64,000 nt of DNA, from NCBI RefSeq assembly GCF_000632455.1, contig NZ_JFYL01000004.1:1-64000 (forward strand), in the 5' to 3' direction. The translations under genes and the position numbers were made by a program. Origin of the DNA: Acinetobacter sp. Ver3. Its GTDB lineage: Bacteria > Pseudomonadota > Gammaproteobacteria > Pseudomonadales > Moraxellaceae. This document shows positions 51,492 through 62,970 of this stretch, one piece after another. The stretch's first letter is position 1. Each line of letters begins with the position of its first letter. The notes below the pieces were generated by a model. It worked only from the letters and a program-made list of their open reading frames with translations, did not search any database and was not told the origin of the DNA.

Positions 51492-52561
51492 ATGGTGAGT
51501 TTTGGTTCACACATTGAATTTGCAGTACCCCATATTACAATTCGTCATTTAAATAAGTATTACGATGTACAAGGAAAACAAGTTCACGCACTCAAAAACA
51601 TTAATTTGGATATTCCCGAAGGAAAAATTTTCGGCATTATCGGCAAAAGTGGTGCGGGCAAATCTTCATTGATTCGCACCTTAAATGGGTTAGAAACTAT
51701 TTCTGATGGTAGTATTCATATACATCAACATGATCTAGGGCAGCTTAATCACAATGAATTAATCGCCCTACGCCAGCGTATTGGCATGATTTTTCAACAT
51801 TTTAATTTACTATCTGCCAAAACAGTTTGGGAAAATGTCGCGCTTCCATTGAAAATCGCAAAAGTGCCTGCTGCTGAGATTCAAACTCGTGTGGATGAGG
51901 TTTTAAATCTAGTCGGTTTAGCTGAAAAGCATCATCACTATCCATCACAATTATCGGGTGGGCAAAAACAACGAGTTGGGATTGCCCGCGCATTGGTCAG
52001 TAAACCTGAAATACTATTGTGCGATGAGGCAACATCGGCACTTGATCCAGAAAGCACATCTGTTGTTTTATCTTTACTGAAAGAAATTAATCAAAAATTA
52101 GGACTCACCATCGTTTCATTACACATGAAATGCAGGTGATTCGTGAAATTTGCGATCAAGTGGTGGTTATTGATCAAGGTGAAATCGTTGAATCAGGGCA
52201 AGTTTGGTCAGTCTTCTCTCGTCCCCAGCAGAAAATCACGCAAGAACTCCTCAATTTGGAACAGCTTGATTTGCCATTCCAGTTACATCAAGAGCGAGCT
52301 ACACATTTAACGCATACCATTTTGAAAATCAGCTATGCAACTGATTTGAAAAATCCTCCCAACTTAAATGATGTACTTTCTAAAATTACACTGCCTGTGC
52401 ATTTATATCAAAGCCATGTAGACACTATTCAACATCATCTGGTTGGCTCACTCATCGTAGGTATTCCTCAATTAGATGTTGATGTGCATACGCTCCATCA
52501 GCAATTCCCCCATAAAACATCACAAATCGAGGTGCTTGGCTATGCACAACCAGCTCATTGA
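51492..52561 (+). pseudogene. metN: MetN-like ABC transporter ATPase, frameshifted
   Basis: Two frames together make one MetN. Frame one (51492 to the stop at 52137) has Walker [11 protein letters not shown]-loop, [15 protein letters not shown] and [14 protein letters not shown]. It then breaks at [11 protein letters not shown]. Near 52113-52117 one base appears missing: the other frame continues as [27 protein letters not shown] (52118-52561), restoring the H-loop. A real loss would disable the transporter; a sequencing error at a TTT run is equally possible. Confidence 0.85.
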
Positions 52562-53201
52562 TCTTTTAATTACAGGCACTATTGATACTTTATTAATGGT
52601 CGGTATTTCTGCATTTTTAGCACTTCTCATTGGCTTGCCTATGGCCGTGATCCTCATCAACACCTCAGAAAATGGGATTATTCCGTCAAAAAAAATCAAT
52701 CATGCCTTGGGTTGGGTAGTGAATATTACGCGCTCTATTCCCTTCTTAATTTTAATGGTGGCGCTCATTCCCTTCACTCGACTAATTGTGGGGACAAGCT
52801 ATGGGGTATGGGCTGCGGTTGTACCTTTAACTATTGCGGCTACACCTTTTTTCGCACGTATTGCGGAAGTAAGTCTACGAGAAGTTGATCATGGACTCAT
52901 AGAGGCTGCACAAGCCATGGGCTGTAATCGCAAACAAATTATTTGGCATGTGCTTTTACCAGAAGCACTGCCTGGTATTGTTGCAGGTTTTACTGTCACG
53001 CTTGTAACCATGATCAATTCCTCCGCGATCGCGGGTGCTATTGGAGCAGGTGGTTTAGGTGATATCGCCTACCGATATGGCTACCAACGCTTCGATATGC
53101 AAATTATGTTGGCGGTCATCGTCGTATTAGTCGTATTAGTGATGCTGATTCAAGCTTTAGGCGATCAATTGGCACATAGTTTGGACAAACGTAAAATCTA
53201 A
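52542..53201 (+). CDS. metI: MetI-like ABC transporter permease
   Basis: 219 aa from MHNQLIDLLITGTIDT (ATG at 52542, GAGG upstream). Five or more membrane segments and the EAAQAMGCNRKQIIWHVLLPEA coupling loop. The start overlaps the metN 3' end by 20 nt, so it is coupled to it. Confidence 0.9.
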   Translation: MHNQLIDLLITGTIDTLLMVGISAFLALLIGLPMAVILINTSENGIIPSKKINHALGWVVNITRSIPFLILMVALIPFTRLIVGTSYGVWAAVVPLTIAATPFFARIAEVSLREVDHGLIEAAQAMGCNRKQIIWHVLLPEALPGIVAGFTVTLVTMINSSAIAGAIGAGGLGDIAYRYGYQRFDMQIMLAVIVVLVVLVMLIQALGDQLAHSLDKRKI

Positions 53202-53242
53202 TTCACACCATTGAATTAAGTCTCATCTGTCTTTTCGAGAAA

Positions 53243-53280
53243 CATCAAAGCCATGACCTGACTTTGTCATGGCTTTGATG
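53243..53280. terminator. Terminator between the sulfur operon and ychF
   Basis: Perfect 15-bp stem CATCAAAGCCATGAC/GTCATGGCTTTGATG with an 8-nt loop. Confidence 0.75.
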
Positions 53281-53324
53281 TAAAATCACCGACAATTTTT
53301 AAATAACACTGTGTGAGTCTTTTC

Positions 53325-54416
53325 ATGGGTTTTAATTGCGGTATTGTCGGCTTGCCGAACGTTGGTAAATCTACACTTTTCAATGCATTGACGAAAGCTG
53401 CTATTGCTGCAGAAAACTTCCCATTCTGTACCATTGAACCAAACACCGGCATCGTTCCTGTTCCAGATCCACGTTTAGATAAATTAACTGCTATTGTTAA
53501 ACCTCAACGTGTTATTCCAACCACAATGGAATTTGTAGACATCGCAGGTTTAGTTGCTGGTGCTTCTAAAGGTGAAGGTTTAGGGAACCAATTCTTAGCC
53601 AACATTCGTGAAACTGATGCAATTGCACACGTAGTACGTTGTTTTGAAGACGAAAATGTTATTCACGTGAATGGCAAAATTGACCCACTTGATGACATTG
53701 CAACTATTAACACTGAGCTTGCTTTAGCAGATTTAGAAACAGTATCAAAAGCGGTTACACGTTTAGCAAAGTCTGCGAAAGGTGGTGATAAAGAAGCTGT
53801 TGCAACAAAAGCTGTACTAGAAAAAATTCAGCCATTACTTGATGAAGGTCGCCCTGCTCGCGCAGCTGATCTTGATGACGACGAGCGCAAATTAGTTCGT
53901 GGCTTTGGTTTATTAACCCTTAAACCAACAATGTATATTGCTAACGTTGCTGAAGATGGTTTTGAAAACAATCCGCACCTTGATGCTGTTAAAAAATTAG
54001 CGGCAGAAGAGAATGCTATTGTAGTTCCGCTTTGCAACCAAATCGAAGCTGAAATTTCTTTGCTTGAAGATGATGAGCGTGCTGAATTCTTAGAAGCGAT
54101 GGGCATGGAAGAACCAGGTCTTAACGTGGTTATTCGTGCAGGTTATGGCTTACTTGGCCTACAGACTTATTTCACTGCAGGCGTTCAAGAAGTCCGTGCT
54201 TGGACTGTAAAAATTGGTGCGACCGCTCCTCAAGCTGCTGGTGTGATTCACACTGATTTTGAGAAAGGCTTTATTCGTGCAGAATGCATTGCCTATGACG
54301 ATTTTGTTCAATACAACGGCGAAGCTGGCGCTAAAGAAGCTGGAAAATGGCGTCTTGAAGGTAAAACTTATGTCGTTCAAGATGGTGATGTTTTACATTT
54401 CCGTTTCAACGTTTAA
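53325..54416 (+). CDS. ychF: Redox-regulated ATPase YchF
   Basis: 363 aa from [17 protein letters not shown]. Obg-like P-loop (GLPNVGKST) with the NxxE-type substitution that favours ATP; TGS-like C-terminal domain. Conserved housekeeping protein bound to ribosomes. Start chosen at 53325, since the upstream GTG at 53313 adds non-family residues. Confidence 0.97.
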   Translation: MGFNCGIVGLPNVGKSTLFNALTKAAIAAENFPFCTIEPNTGIVPVPDPRLDKLTAIVKPQRVIPTTMEFVDIAGLVAGASKGEGLGNQFLANIRETDAIAHVVRCFEDENVIHVNGKIDPLDDIATINTELALADLETVSKAVTRLAKSAKGGDKEAVATKAVLEKIQPLLDEGRPARAADLDDDERKLVRGFGLLTLKPTMYIANVAEDGFENNPHLDAVKKLAAEENAIVVPLCNQIEAEISLLEDDERAEFLEAMGMEEPGLNVVIRAGYGLLGLQTYFTAGVQEVRAWTVKIGATAPQAAGVIHTDFEKGFIRAECIAYDDFVQYNGEAGAKEAGKWRLEGKTYVVQDGDVLHFRFNV

Positions 54417-54422
54417 GTTATT

Positions 54423-54450
54423 AAAAAACAGCCGAAAGGCTGTTTTTTTT
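54423..54450 (+). terminator. Terminator after ychF
   Basis: AAAAAACAGCC-GAAA-GGCTGTTTTTT stem with a long T run. Confidence 0.93.
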
Positions 54451-54476
54451 TGCAAAGATTATTTAAAAGATTGAGA

Positions 54477-55031
54477 TCATGGATTTTGAGTTGAAGTACT
54501 CGAGTGATTTACGTGTTTATGGTCCATGTCATAGCGTAATTGTTTAGCTCGAACCAATACTTTCTCTTCCAGTTTCTTACGTAAACCAATAAGAAAGATA
54601 AATTCTGCTACGACAAATAAAGGACCTATCGCGAGTCCAACAAGATCATCTACAAAAGCTGGTTTTTTCTTTTCATAATAGTGCCCAATAAATTGAATAA
54701 TCCATCCCACAATAAAAAATCCAGCACTTACCAATACCCAAGAGGATGTCGCTAAAGCTGCTACTTGTGTGGCTGGCTGATAAATTAAAGCAAATAGCAC
54801 TGCCATCACTACCCCAAAAATGAGATCCAAACTCAAGTAATAAATCACCGATGCGACGATCAATAACATTGCAAGATCAATGGGATATCCTGCAACTGTA
54901 AATTGCGCTTTGGCTGCAAAACACAAGATCGAAAATACAATCAAGGGAATTCCAATAAAATGTGAAAATACGTTTTTACGATCTAGGTGATAAGCTGCAT
55001 ATTGTCCAAGCAAGCTCTCTAAACGAGTCAT
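54477..55031 (-). CDS. Mpo1-like membrane protein (DUF962)
   Basis: 184 aa from MTRLESLLGQYAAYHLD. Conserved HIS-rich pattern FSHFIGIPLIVF and GHYYEKKKPA with four to five membrane segments. Mpo1 in yeast is an alpha-oxidation dioxygenase of 2-hydroxy fatty acids; the bacterial role is probably lipid related. Confidence 0.9.
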   Translation of the reverse strand: MTRLESLLGQYAAYHLDRKNVFSHFIGIPLIVFSILCFAAKAQFTVAGYPIDLAMLLIVASVIYYLSLDLIFGVVMAVLFALIYQPATQVAALATSSWVLVSAGFFIVGWIIQFIGHYYEKKKPAFVDDLVGLAIGPLFVVAEFIFLIGLRKKLEEKVLVRAKQLRYDMDHKHVNHSSTSTQNP

Positions 55032-55088
55032 GTTATCATTCCTTTTTCTGACTATTTCCTTCACTATATATAAATGTAAACCAATAAG

Positions 55089-55106
55089 TTGTCGACTAGA
55101 CGACAA
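55089..55106. promoter_or_regulatory. Palindrome in the divergent promoter region
   Basis: TTGTCG-6-CGACAA, nearly perfect over 18 bp. It lies between the Mpo1-like gene and the Crp/Fnr gene and may be an operator for the regulator. Confidence 0.45.
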
Positions 55107-55130
55107 ATAAACAGTATAAAAGGGATAATT

Positions 55131-55823
55131 TTGCTTTCAAATCAATACGTTTATCTTTTAAAAAATAATTGGTGGTTTAGCCAGTTTGATCATGAACTAC
55201 AACAGCTGATGCTCGAACATGCACAGCTCATTGAATATGGCAAAGAGCAACTGATATTTTCTAAAGCTGATCAATTTGATGGCATTTATGCCGTGATTGA
55301 TGGTGCTGTTCGTTTAGCACATATTGACGTAGAAGGTCGTGAGGCGGTGACAGTTATCGCAGATCCCATTATGTGGTTTGGTGAAATTTCGTTGATTGAT
55401 CAACAACCCCGCTCTCATCATGCGATTACCAGTAAAAAATCCAAAATCCTCAAAATAAGTCGTGTAGGACTTGATCTAATTTTAGAACAATATCCAAAAT
55501 TTTGGTTTTATCTGGCCCAATTGGTGAGTCATAAACTCCGTTATGCTTTCATGGAGTTGGTCTCTATTCAAACACAACCCCTTATTCAACGTTTAGCACA
55601 AAGATTAATCTTTATCTTAAATGGATACGGTAATCTCAAAGAGATTGAAAAAAACACCATCAACCTATCTCAAGAACAATTGGCACAAATGTTGGTCTGC
55701 TCAAGACAGACCATTAATCAAGAACTACAGCATTTAGAAAAAATTGGCGCAATTAAAATTGCATTTAAAAAAATTGAGGTGATTGATCTCAATCAACTTA
55801 AAGTTTTAGCCGATCAAACTTAA
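55131..55823 (+). CDS. Crp/Fnr family transcription regulator
   Basis: 230 aa from a TTG start with AAAGGG 8 nt upstream. Cyclic-nucleotide-binding beta roll (about 30-115: FDGIYAVIDGAVRLAHID, ADPIMWFGEISLI) and a C-terminal HTH (INLSQEQLAQMLVCSRQTINQELQHLEKIGAI). No FNR cysteine cluster, so probably a different ligand. Confidence 0.9.
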   Translation: MLSNQYVYLLKNNWWFSQFDHELQQLMLEHAQLIEYGKEQLIFSKADQFDGIYAVIDGAVRLAHIDVEGREAVTVIADPIMWFGEISLIDQQPRSHHAITSKKSKILKISRVGLDLILEQYPKFWFYLAQLVSHKLRYAFMELVSIQTQPLIQRLAQRLIFILNGYGNLKEIEKNTINLSQEQLAQMLVCSRQTINQELQHLEKIGAIKIAFKKIEVIDLNQLKVLADQT

Positions 55824-55889
55824 CCGACTAAAGATGAAGAGCTTCAGTAAAATCTGGATTAATCGTTATATTGGGGTTGCTAGGGTCAC

Positions 55890-56372
55890 TTAAAATAATT
55901 TTGTATACGCCTTGGTGTTTCCTAATTCTGGTTGCTCAATTGCAGTTTTGCACTGGGCTTTATCGCGTTCATAATTGGCTTGACGCTGTGCGAGCTGACC
56001 CTCATTTTCCACGATTGCACGTGCCCAAGCATCTATGGTTGTTAGCGCTTTACGACAAAGCGCATATTTCCCTTCAGTCACTGAGTCGGTCATTTTGACA
56101 TTAATACGCCAATCCAATACCAATTGACGCACAGGCTCGCGTACTTGTGATGGTATAAGCGCTTTATTGGCTTGATACAGAATAGGATCAACCTGATTAA
56201 TCAATTGCCAAGCATGATTTGCATATTCAGTTGCATCATTGGTCAACTTCGGTGCTTCTTTAATTTCAACCTTTTCATCGGCAGTTTCTGCCTGACCACC
56301 ACAACCGGACAAAGTGAAGATGAGGAATGTAGTCAATGCAGCTAATTTAAAGGGAGATTGAATCGCAAACAT
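55890..56372 (-). CDS. Outer-membrane-type lipoprotein, 160 aa
   Basis: Signal sequence with the lipobox LSGC (residues about 21-24), then a helical, Gln/Ala-rich mature domain. Not recognised beyond being a lipoprotein; it lies alone between the Crp gene and azlC. Confidence 0.75.
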   Translation of the reverse strand: MFAIQSPFKLAALTTFLIFTLSGCGGQAETADEKVEIKEAPKLTNDATEYANHAWQLINQVDPILYQANKALIPSQVREPVRQLVLDWRINVKMTDSVTEGKYALCRKALTTIDAWARAIVENEGQLAQRQANYERDKAQCKTAIEQPELGNTKAYTKLF

Positions 56373-56473
56373 GACATCGCTCTAATAAACTATTCGGCAC
56401 TATGCTAGTAAATTCGGGTAGAATACTCAATCTCGTTTTATACCTTTTGTTCCAATCTCCAATTAGGTTTATC

Positions 56474-57226
56474 GTGACCCAATCAAGCTCCCCACACATG
56501 ACACCGGCAGGTTTTTGGCAAGGTGCCAAAGATAGTCAAGCCATCATTTTCACCTATTTGCCTGTTTCATTCGCGTTTGGTGTATCTGCAACTCAATTTG
56601 GTTTTACAGCGTGGGAAGCATTATTTTTATCCTGTTCGATGTATGCAGGTGCCAGTCAATTTTTGGTGGTTGCCTTACTCGGCAGTGGCACTTCTATCTG
56701 GATGACAGCCTTAACTGTAATAGCGCTTGATATTCGACATTTGTTATATGGCCCTGCTTTACAAAACTTAATTCAAGATAAACTCAATCTGAAAAAAACT
56801 GCAATTTGGTCATGGGGCTTGACCGACGAAGTCTTTGCATCAGGCATGATTAAACTGTCGCAACGCCGTCAAGAATGGTCTGAATCTTGGATGCTAGGTC
56901 TGAGTCTGTTTAGCTGGTTGTCTTGGGCACTTGGATCTTTTCTCGGGGGCTTATTTGCAGATCAAGTCAGTCATCTTCCCCAATTTTTGCAGGCAGCGCT
57001 CGACTTTCTATTACCTGCACTTTTCTTGAGCTTCTTACTAGCTGCATTTGAGAAAAAACATACCTTTGTCGTGACCATCACCATTATTGTTTCTGCTATT
57101 GCCTGTTACTTTATCGATTTATCTGCAGCGATATTCATTGGCATAAGCTCCGGTATTTTGGCTGGTCTGTTTAAACATTATGTACTGAAGCAACATGATC
57201 CTTTGCACACAGGTGAACAATCATGA
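56474..57226 (+). CDS. azlC: AzlC family branched-chain amino acid exporter subunit
   Basis: 250 aa from a GTG with TTAGGTTTATC upstream. Multiple membrane helices and AzlC hallmarks (FAFGVSATQFGF, MYAGASQFLVVALL, DIRHLLYGPAL, WGLTDEVFA). Pairs with AzlD to export branched-chain amino acids. Overlaps azlD by 4 nt. Confidence 0.93.
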   Translation: MTQSSSPHMTPAGFWQGAKDSQAIIFTYLPVSFAFGVSATQFGFTAWEALFLSCSMYAGASQFLVVALLGSGTSIWMTALTVIALDIRHLLYGPALQNLIQDKLNLKKTAIWSWGLTDEVFASGMIKLSQRRQEWSESWMLGLSLFSWLSWALGSFLGGLFADQVSHLPQFLQAALDFLLPALFLSFLLAAFEKKHTFVVTITIIVSAIACYFIDLSAAIFIGISSGILAGLFKHYVLKQHDPLHTGEQS

Positions 57227-57564
57227 ATCTAGAAATTATTTGTGTCGGTATTCTGGTCGGCATCGCGAATTTCGCCTCACGCTTTGGTCCTTTTTTTGTG
57301 ATTCAGAGACTACAACAAGGTCGCCAGAAACGCGGTGCTCTTTGGCTTAAAATCGCCCTTGGATCAATCGGTATTGCAGCAATCAGTTCAATGCTCGTGG
57401 TCGCGACTTTACCTCCGCTCTTAGAAACACCCAATAAGAGCGTTGCCATGTTAATTGGTTTTATTGTGCTCTCGGGTTTGTATTTCAAATTTAAACAGAT
57501 TGTACCTGCAACACTCACAGCCGCACTCACATACGGTTTGGTGTATACCTATTTCCCACTTTAA
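57223..57564 (+). CDS. azlD: AzlD family branched-chain amino acid exporter subunit
   Basis: 113-aa membrane protein with three or four helices, ATGA overlap with azlC. Small partner subunit. Confidence 0.92.
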   Translation: MNLEIICVGILVGIANFASRFGPFFVIQRLQQGRQKRGALWLKIALGSIGIAAISSMLVVATLPPLLETPNKSVAMLIGFIVLSGLYFKFKQIVPATLTAALTYGLVYTYFPL

Positions 57565-57595
57565 ACATTTCTTGCGTAATATTCATTCAGATTCT

Positions 57596-57635
57596 AAATT
57601 TATAAGCCTGATCCTCGGATAAGGCTTATAAATTT
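57596..57635. terminator. Terminator after azlD
   Basis: 13-bp perfect stem AAATTTATAAGCC/GGCTTATAAATTT with a 14-nt loop. Confidence 0.8.
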
Positions 57636-57748
57636 TTATCAATAAAAAAATTAAACGATATCAAAATAATTTCTTGCTTTTTCTTGTATTCATCGCGCTC
57701 AAGAGGTTTTAGTTCTGATATGCTAAAAGTCCATAATATCAAGCACGG

Positions 57749-58966
57749 ATGAATCAAATGCTTATTACACTCGGTACTCCACTTCAATCTTCGGCGTTTA
57801 AAGTTCTATTATTGGGTTCAGGTGAGTTGGGTAAAGAGGTGGTAATATCATTACAACGATTAGGTGTAGAAGTACATGCGGCAGATCGCTATGACAATGC
57901 ACCTGCCATGCAAGTTGCTCATCACTCCTACACATTGAATATGGCGGATCCAAAAGAATTAAAAAAACTGATTGAACAAGTTCAACCTCATTTAATTGTT
58001 CCCGAGATTGAAGCCATTGCCACTGAAGTCTTAGTGGAAATCGAAGATGCTAAAACCGCCGTAGTTATTCCCTCTGCGAAAGCCGTGAATCTCACCATGA
58101 ATCGTGAAGGAATTCGTCGCCTCGCAGCTGAGGTACTAGGGCTACCAACCTCAGCTTATCGTTTTGCCAATAGTTTGGAATCATTCCGTGCAGCATGTGA
58201 TGATATTGGCTATCCAAATTTTGTAAAACCTGTAATGTCATCATCAGGTAAAGGACAATCACGCGTAAAATCTTTTGATGAAGTCGACACAGCTTGGGAA
58301 TATGCTCAAACAGGTGGTCGTGTCAATCAAGGCACTGTCATCGTAGAATCGCAAATTGATTTTGATTTCGAAATTACATTACTCACAGTACGGGCAAAAA
58401 ATCCTGAAACAGGAGAAATCGAAACGCACTTCTGCGATCCTATTGGACACCGTCAAGATGCAGGTGACTATGTAGAAAGCTGGCAACCTCAACCTATGAG
58501 CACAGCTGCCCTTGATGAAGCAAAACGTATTGCCAATAAAGTCACAGTAGCGCTCGGCGGTTGCGGTATTTTTGGTGTGGAATTATTCGTTAAAGGTGAT
58601 CAAGTTTGGTTCAGTGAAGTTTCTCCTCGTCCACATGACACTGGATTAGTGACACTTGCATCTCAATATCAAAGTGAATTTGAACTTCATGCCCGTGCGA
58701 TTTTAGGTCTTCCAGTGAACACGCAACGTCACAGTGTTGCTGCAAGCGCTGTGATCTATGCAGGTGTTGATGATACGAATTTGTCATTTTCTGGCGTAAA
58801 TCTTGCTATGCAAAACCCTAATGTCGATTTACGTCTTTTTGGTAAACCTGAAGGTTTTAAACGTCGCCGTATGGGGGTCGCAACTGCACGTGCTGAAACA
58901 ACTGACATTGCACGCGAATTAGCGACTGAAGCAGCTTCAAAAGTAATTGTAAATCAAAACAAATAA
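57749..58966 (+). CDS. purT: Formate-dependent phosphoribosylglycinamide formyltransferase
   Basis: 405-aa ATP-grasp enzyme of purine synthesis (GAR plus formate plus ATP to FGAR). N-terminal [18 protein letters not shown]-grasp core with [13 protein letters not shown] and [11 protein letters not shown]. Full length. Confidence 0.96.
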   Translation: MNQMLITLGTPLQSSAFKVLLLGSGELGKEVVISLQRLGVEVHAADRYDNAPAMQVAHHSYTLNMADPKELKKLIEQVQPHLIVPEIEAIATEVLVEIEDAKTAVVIPSAKAVNLTMNREGIRRLAAEVLGLPTSAYRFANSLESFRAACDDIGYPNFVKPVMSSSGKGQSRVKSFDEVDTAWEYAQTGGRVNQGTVIVESQIDFDFEITLLTVRAKNPETGEIETHFCDPIGHRQDAGDYVESWQPQPMSTAALDEAKRIANKVTVALGGCGIFGVELFVKGDQVWFSEVSPRPHDTGLVTLASQYQSEFELHARAILGLPVNTQRHSVAASAVIYAGVDDTNLSFSGVNLAMQNPNVDLRLFGKPEGFKRRRMGVATARAETTDIARELATEAASKVIVNQNK

Positions 58967-58989
58967 TTCATTAGGTAGGCCATCATTTC

Positions 58990-61656
58990 ATGATCAATAC
59001 GTCTCCATTAGCAAACTATGTTTCGAGTAATCACGACATCAAGGCAATTAATCAATGGCGCTCAGATGTTGAAAATCAATTACAACATGAGTTTGAAAAT
59101 GGTAAGGCGATACGTGAGATCATCCTCACTCGATCTAACCTGATTGATGAGGCACTTAAATTCCTTTGGCAACATGCTGAGTTAGATCAAACCGATCTGG
59201 GCTTGTTTGCTGTAGGAGGTTATGGTCGTCGTGAAATGATGCCCTACTCTGATGTCGACATTCTGATCCTTTCAGAAGATGACCTTACACAAGAACAAGA
59301 AAATGCCATTACCATTTTTATTTCCTCTCTATGGGATGTTGGCAATTTTAAACCTGGTGTAAGTGTAAGAACCATTCAGCAGTGCTTTGAACAGGCCATG
59401 AATGACTTAACGGTAGCAACATCTCTCATTGAGTCTCGTTTAATTATTGGCAATGAACACTTAGCGAAATGGCCTCGTCGTGTTGTTTCACAAACTTGGA
59501 CGGATAAAACTTTCTTTGATGCCAAGATGGAAGAACAAGCCAAACGCTACGCTCAACACAACAATACTGAAAGTAATCTAGAACCTGATATCAAAAATGC
59601 ACCGGGCGGCATTCGAGACATTAACCAAATTGGTTGGATTGCAAAACGGCATTTCCGAGTAAATCGTATATACGATCTTGTACATTTAGGTTTCATTTCT
59701 GAGTTTGAACTTGGGGTGCTCGAAGATGCTGAGAATTTTCTCTGGGAAATTCGTCATCATTTACACCGCTTAACTAAGCGTGATGAAAACCGACTATTGT
59801 TTGATTACCAACGCGATATCGCAGCAAAATTTGGTTACCACAAAGTCGAAGGTGAACATATCAATTATCCAATTGAACAGTTCATGAAACGCTACTATCG
59901 AGCAGCCCAGCAGGTTTCAACCCTGAATGAAATGCTACTCGCCTATTTTAATGAGTCTGTCATCACGCCTCGTTTACCCAACTATGAGCGTAAAATTGAG
60001 GAAGTGAATGAAAACTTCAAATTGGTGGATGGTAAACTCGCAGTTCAACACCATAAAATTTTTGCAGAGAAGCCTACAGCCATCCTTGAGATTTTCTATA
60101 TCCTAGCAAATCGCCCTGATATTGATGGTATTCGAGCTCGTACACTTCGATTGCTTACTTTAGCTGCAAAACGCATTGATCAAGCGTATCGAGATAATCC
60201 AGTTAATCAAGCCTTGTTTATGGCGATCATCCGATCACCGAATAACTTATATGAAACATTGCTTGCGATGAAACGTTATGGTGTACTCGGCAACTATATT
60301 CCTGCATTTGGGCAAATCATGGGCCTTATGCAATACGATTTATTCCATATCTATACTGTAGATGCACATACACTCCTACTCTTACGTAATTTAAATCGTT
60401 TTAAAGCGCCAGAATTTGCTAAAGATTTTCCTGTCGTAAGTTCCGTATTCCAGCGTCTGGTGCGCCGAGACATCGTATTCCTCGCTGCTTTGTTCCATGA
60501 TATCGCCAAAGGTCGTGGTGGAGACCATAGTGAATTGGGCGCGGTTGATGCCATTGAGTTCTGTAGCAAGCACGGTTTTACTGAGCGTGAGTGTAATCTT
60601 GTTGCGTGGTTAATCCAAAATCATCTATTGATGTCGATGACTGCGCAGAAAAAAGATATTTCTGATCCAGATATTGTAAAAGATTTTGCCGAGAAGCTCG
60701 GTGATATGGAACACTTAGACTATCTGTATACGCTTACAGTGGCTGACATTAACGCAACCAATCCTAAGCTTTGGAACACATGGCGCGCATCGCTCATGCG
60801 TCAGTTATATACCAATGCTCGTGACGTTATTCGTAGTGGTTTGGGTCGTCCTGTCGATTACCAAATGCTGATCGAAGATACCAAATTTGCAGCAAGTGAA
60901 TTACTTGTCAATGATTATGCTTTAGAAGCTGTTGAAAAAGTTTGGCAAGAACTTGGTGACGAATACTTCCTCAAAGAAACTGCAGATGAAGTCGCATGGC
61001 ATACACGTGCAATCCTAGATCATGGTGATAATTCAGCACCATTGGTGATGATGCGCGCGCACCGTAAATCAGCGCAAGATGCTGTGCAGATTTTTATTTA
61101 CACTCAAGATCAACCTAATCTTTTTGCCACCACTGTTGCAGTTCTAGATCGTATGAATCTAGATGTACAAGATGCACGCATTATTACAGCAACTAAATCC
61201 TTTAGCTTAGACACCTACGTGGTGCTTGATCGTTTTGGCACATTAGTGACAGATCCAGAACGTGAAAATACGGTAAAAGAATCATTGGTGCACGCATTAA
61301 CAGATTCACAAAATTATCCAGGTTTAATGCAACGCCGTATTCCACGCCAACTTCGTCATTTTGATATCGAAAACACAATTGATATTACGTTGAACGAGGC
61401 GCTACAGCAAAATATGGTCGAGATCTCTACCCTCGATCAGCCTGGATTACTTGCCCGTATCGGTGGCTTATTTATGATGCAAGGTCTCGATATCCATTCC
61501 GCGAAAATCGCCACCTTGGGTGAGCGCGCAGAAGATATTTTCTTTGTAACCAAAAAGAATGGCGAACCTATGAATTTAACTGAAGCTCAGGCTTTTGCTG
61601 AACAATTAAAAGCAGCATTAGATGAGGCTTCAAATCAGGTCTGTAATCATCATTAA
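58990..61656 (+). CDS. glnD: [Protein-PII] uridylyltransferase / uridylyl-removing enzyme
   Basis: 888 aa. Nucleotidyltransferase motif [15 protein letters not shown] (about 76-90), HD domain near 500 ([18 protein letters not shown]), two C-terminal ACT domains (about 700-880). Senses glutamine and modifies PII. Full length. Confidence 0.97.
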   Translation: MINTSPLANYVSSNHDIKAINQWRSDVENQLQHEFENGKAIREIILTRSNLIDEALKFLWQHAELDQTDLGLFAVGGYGRREMMPYSDVDILILSEDDLTQEQENAITIFISSLWDVGNFKPGVSVRTIQQCFEQAMNDLTVATSLIESRLIIGNEHLAKWPRRVVSQTWTDKTFFDAKMEEQAKRYAQHNNTESNLEPDIKNAPGGIRDINQIGWIAKRHFRVNRIYDLVHLGFISEFELGVLEDAENFLWEIRHHLHRLTKRDENRLLFDYQRDIAAKFGYHKVEGEHINYPIEQFMKRYYRAAQQVSTLNEMLLAYFNESVITPRLPNYERKIEEVNENFKLVDGKLAVQHHKIFAEKPTAILEIFYILANRPDIDGIRARTLRLLTLAAKRIDQAYRDNPVNQALFMAIIRSPNNLYETLLAMKRYGVLGNYIPAFGQIMGLMQYDLFHIYTVDAHTLLLLRNLNRFKAPEFAKDFPVVSSVFQRLVRRDIVFLAALFHDIAKGRGGDHSELGAVDAIEFCSKHGFTERECNLVAWLIQNHLLMSMTAQKKDISDPDIVKDFAEKLGDMEHLDYLYTLTVADINATNPKLWNTWRASLMRQLYTNARDVIRSGLGRPVDYQMLIEDTKFAASELLVNDYALEAVEKVWQELGDEYFLKETADEVAWHTRAILDHGDNSAPLVMMRAHRKSAQDAVQIFIYTQDQPNLFATTVAVLDRMNLDVQDARIITATKSFSLDTYVVLDRFGTLVTDPERENTVKESLVHALTDSQNYPGLMQRRIPRQLRHFDIENTIDITLNEALQQNMVEISTLDQPGLLARIGGLFMMQGLDIHSAKIATLGERAEDIFFVTKKNGEPMNLTEAQAFAEQLKAALDEASNQVCNHH

Positions 61657-61687
61657 AATTTAGATTTAACCCGACGGTAACTGTTTC

Positions 61688-62857
61688 ATGAACTCTAGTT
61701 TAAACCTATTACATCCTTATCCATTTGAAAAGTTGAATAAACTTTTTCAGGATGTAAAACCTGCAAATCTTCCGTTAATTCCATTGTCAATTGGTGAGCC
61801 AAAACATCCTGCACCTGAATTCGTAAAACAAGCTATTGTCGATAACTTCAATCATCTTTCGACATACCCAAACAGTAAAGGCTTACCAGAATTACGTGAA
61901 AGTATTGCGCAATGGCTCACACGCCGTTTCAAATTAAATGCTATTAGCGCAGAAGATCATATTTTACCTGTGACTGGCACACGTGAAGGAATTTTCTCAT
62001 TCGTACAAGCGCTGATCAATCGTGATGAAGCGCCTTATGTAGTTATGCCGAATCCCTTTTATCAAATTTACGAAGGTGCAGCTTTACTCGCTGGCGCTCA
62101 ACCCTATTTCATCAACTGTACTGAAGAAAATGGTTACCTTGGCGACTTCGATGCTGTCCCTGCGGAAGTATGGGAGAAGACAGCTTTGCTCTTTGTCTGC
62201 ACCCCCGGAAATCCGACAGGTGCTGTGCTTTCAAAAGAACAATTCAAAAAATTAATTGCGCTCTCTGATCAATACAATTTTGTCATCGCATCTGATGAAT
62301 GCTATTCAGAACTATGGTTTGATGAAGCCCCTGTAGGATTACTCGAAGTTTGTGCTGAACTAGGTCGTGATGACTATAAAAACTGTATCGTATTCCATTC
62401 TCTATCTAAACGTTCTAATTTACCAGGTATGCGATCTGGCTTTGTTGCTGGTGATGCTAGTCTATTAAAACCTTATTTAAAATTCCGCACTTACCACGGA
62501 GCTGCAATGCCAGTACAACATCAATTGGCATCTATTGCTGCATGGAATGATGAAGCACATGTTGAAGAGAACCGTAAACAATATCGTGCTAAATTTGATT
62601 TATTCCAACAAGAATTAGGTGATTTGCTACCACTGAAAAAGCCTGATGCGGGTTTCTATTATTGGTTAAAGGTAGATAATGATGAAACTTTTGCCAAAAT
62701 GCTGATGGAAAAAGCACATATCAAAGTCTTACCGGGTCGTTATTTATCTCGTGATACTGAACAAGGAAACCCAGGTGAAAGCCATGTTCGTCTTGCTCTC
62801 GTAGCAGATTTAGACCAATGTAAAGAAGTTGTTAAACGCTTAAAATCAATTCTCTAA
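61688..62857 (+). CDS. dapC: Succinyldiaminopimelate transaminase
   Basis: 389-aa fold-type I PLP enzyme of lysine synthesis. SLSKRSNLPGMRSGF carries the PLP lysine (about 240); PNSKGLPELRE near 60. Follows glnD by 31 bp. Confidence 0.92.
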   Translation: MNSSLNLLHPYPFEKLNKLFQDVKPANLPLIPLSIGEPKHPAPEFVKQAIVDNFNHLSTYPNSKGLPELRESIAQWLTRRFKLNAISAEDHILPVTGTREGIFSFVQALINRDEAPYVVMPNPFYQIYEGAALLAGAQPYFINCTEENGYLGDFDAVPAEVWEKTALLFVCTPGNPTGAVLSKEQFKKLIALSDQYNFVIASDECYSELWFDEAPVGLLEVCAELGRDDYKNCIVFHSLSKRSNLPGMRSGFVAGDASLLKPYLKFRTYHGAAMPVQHQLASIAAWNDEAHVEENRKQYRAKFDLFQQELGDLLPLKKPDAGFYYWLKVDNDETFAKMLMEKAHIKVLPGRYLSRDTEQGNPGESHVRLALVADLDQCKEVVKRLKSIL

Positions 62858-62877
62858 TCGTGCATGATCTTTAATTT

Positions 62878-62908
62878 TAAGCCCTCTTTTTAGAGGGCTT
62901 ATTTTTTT
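62878..62908 (+). terminator. Terminator after dapC
   Basis: TAAGCCCTCT/AGAGGGCTTA stem followed by seven T. Confidence 0.93.
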
Positions 62909-62970
62909 GATTGATGATTCTAGGCATAGTTTGAGCGGAAAATGATATTTTCTAACAAACCTCTCTCTAA

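Noticed and set aside
51486-51494. metN start at 51486
   Set aside because: GGAG is only 1 nt from that ATG; the ATG at 51492 has normal spacing.
52113-52139. Programmed frameshift in metN
   Set aside because: No slippery heptamer or downstream stem is evident and the family is not known for frameshifting; mutation or sequencing error is simpler.
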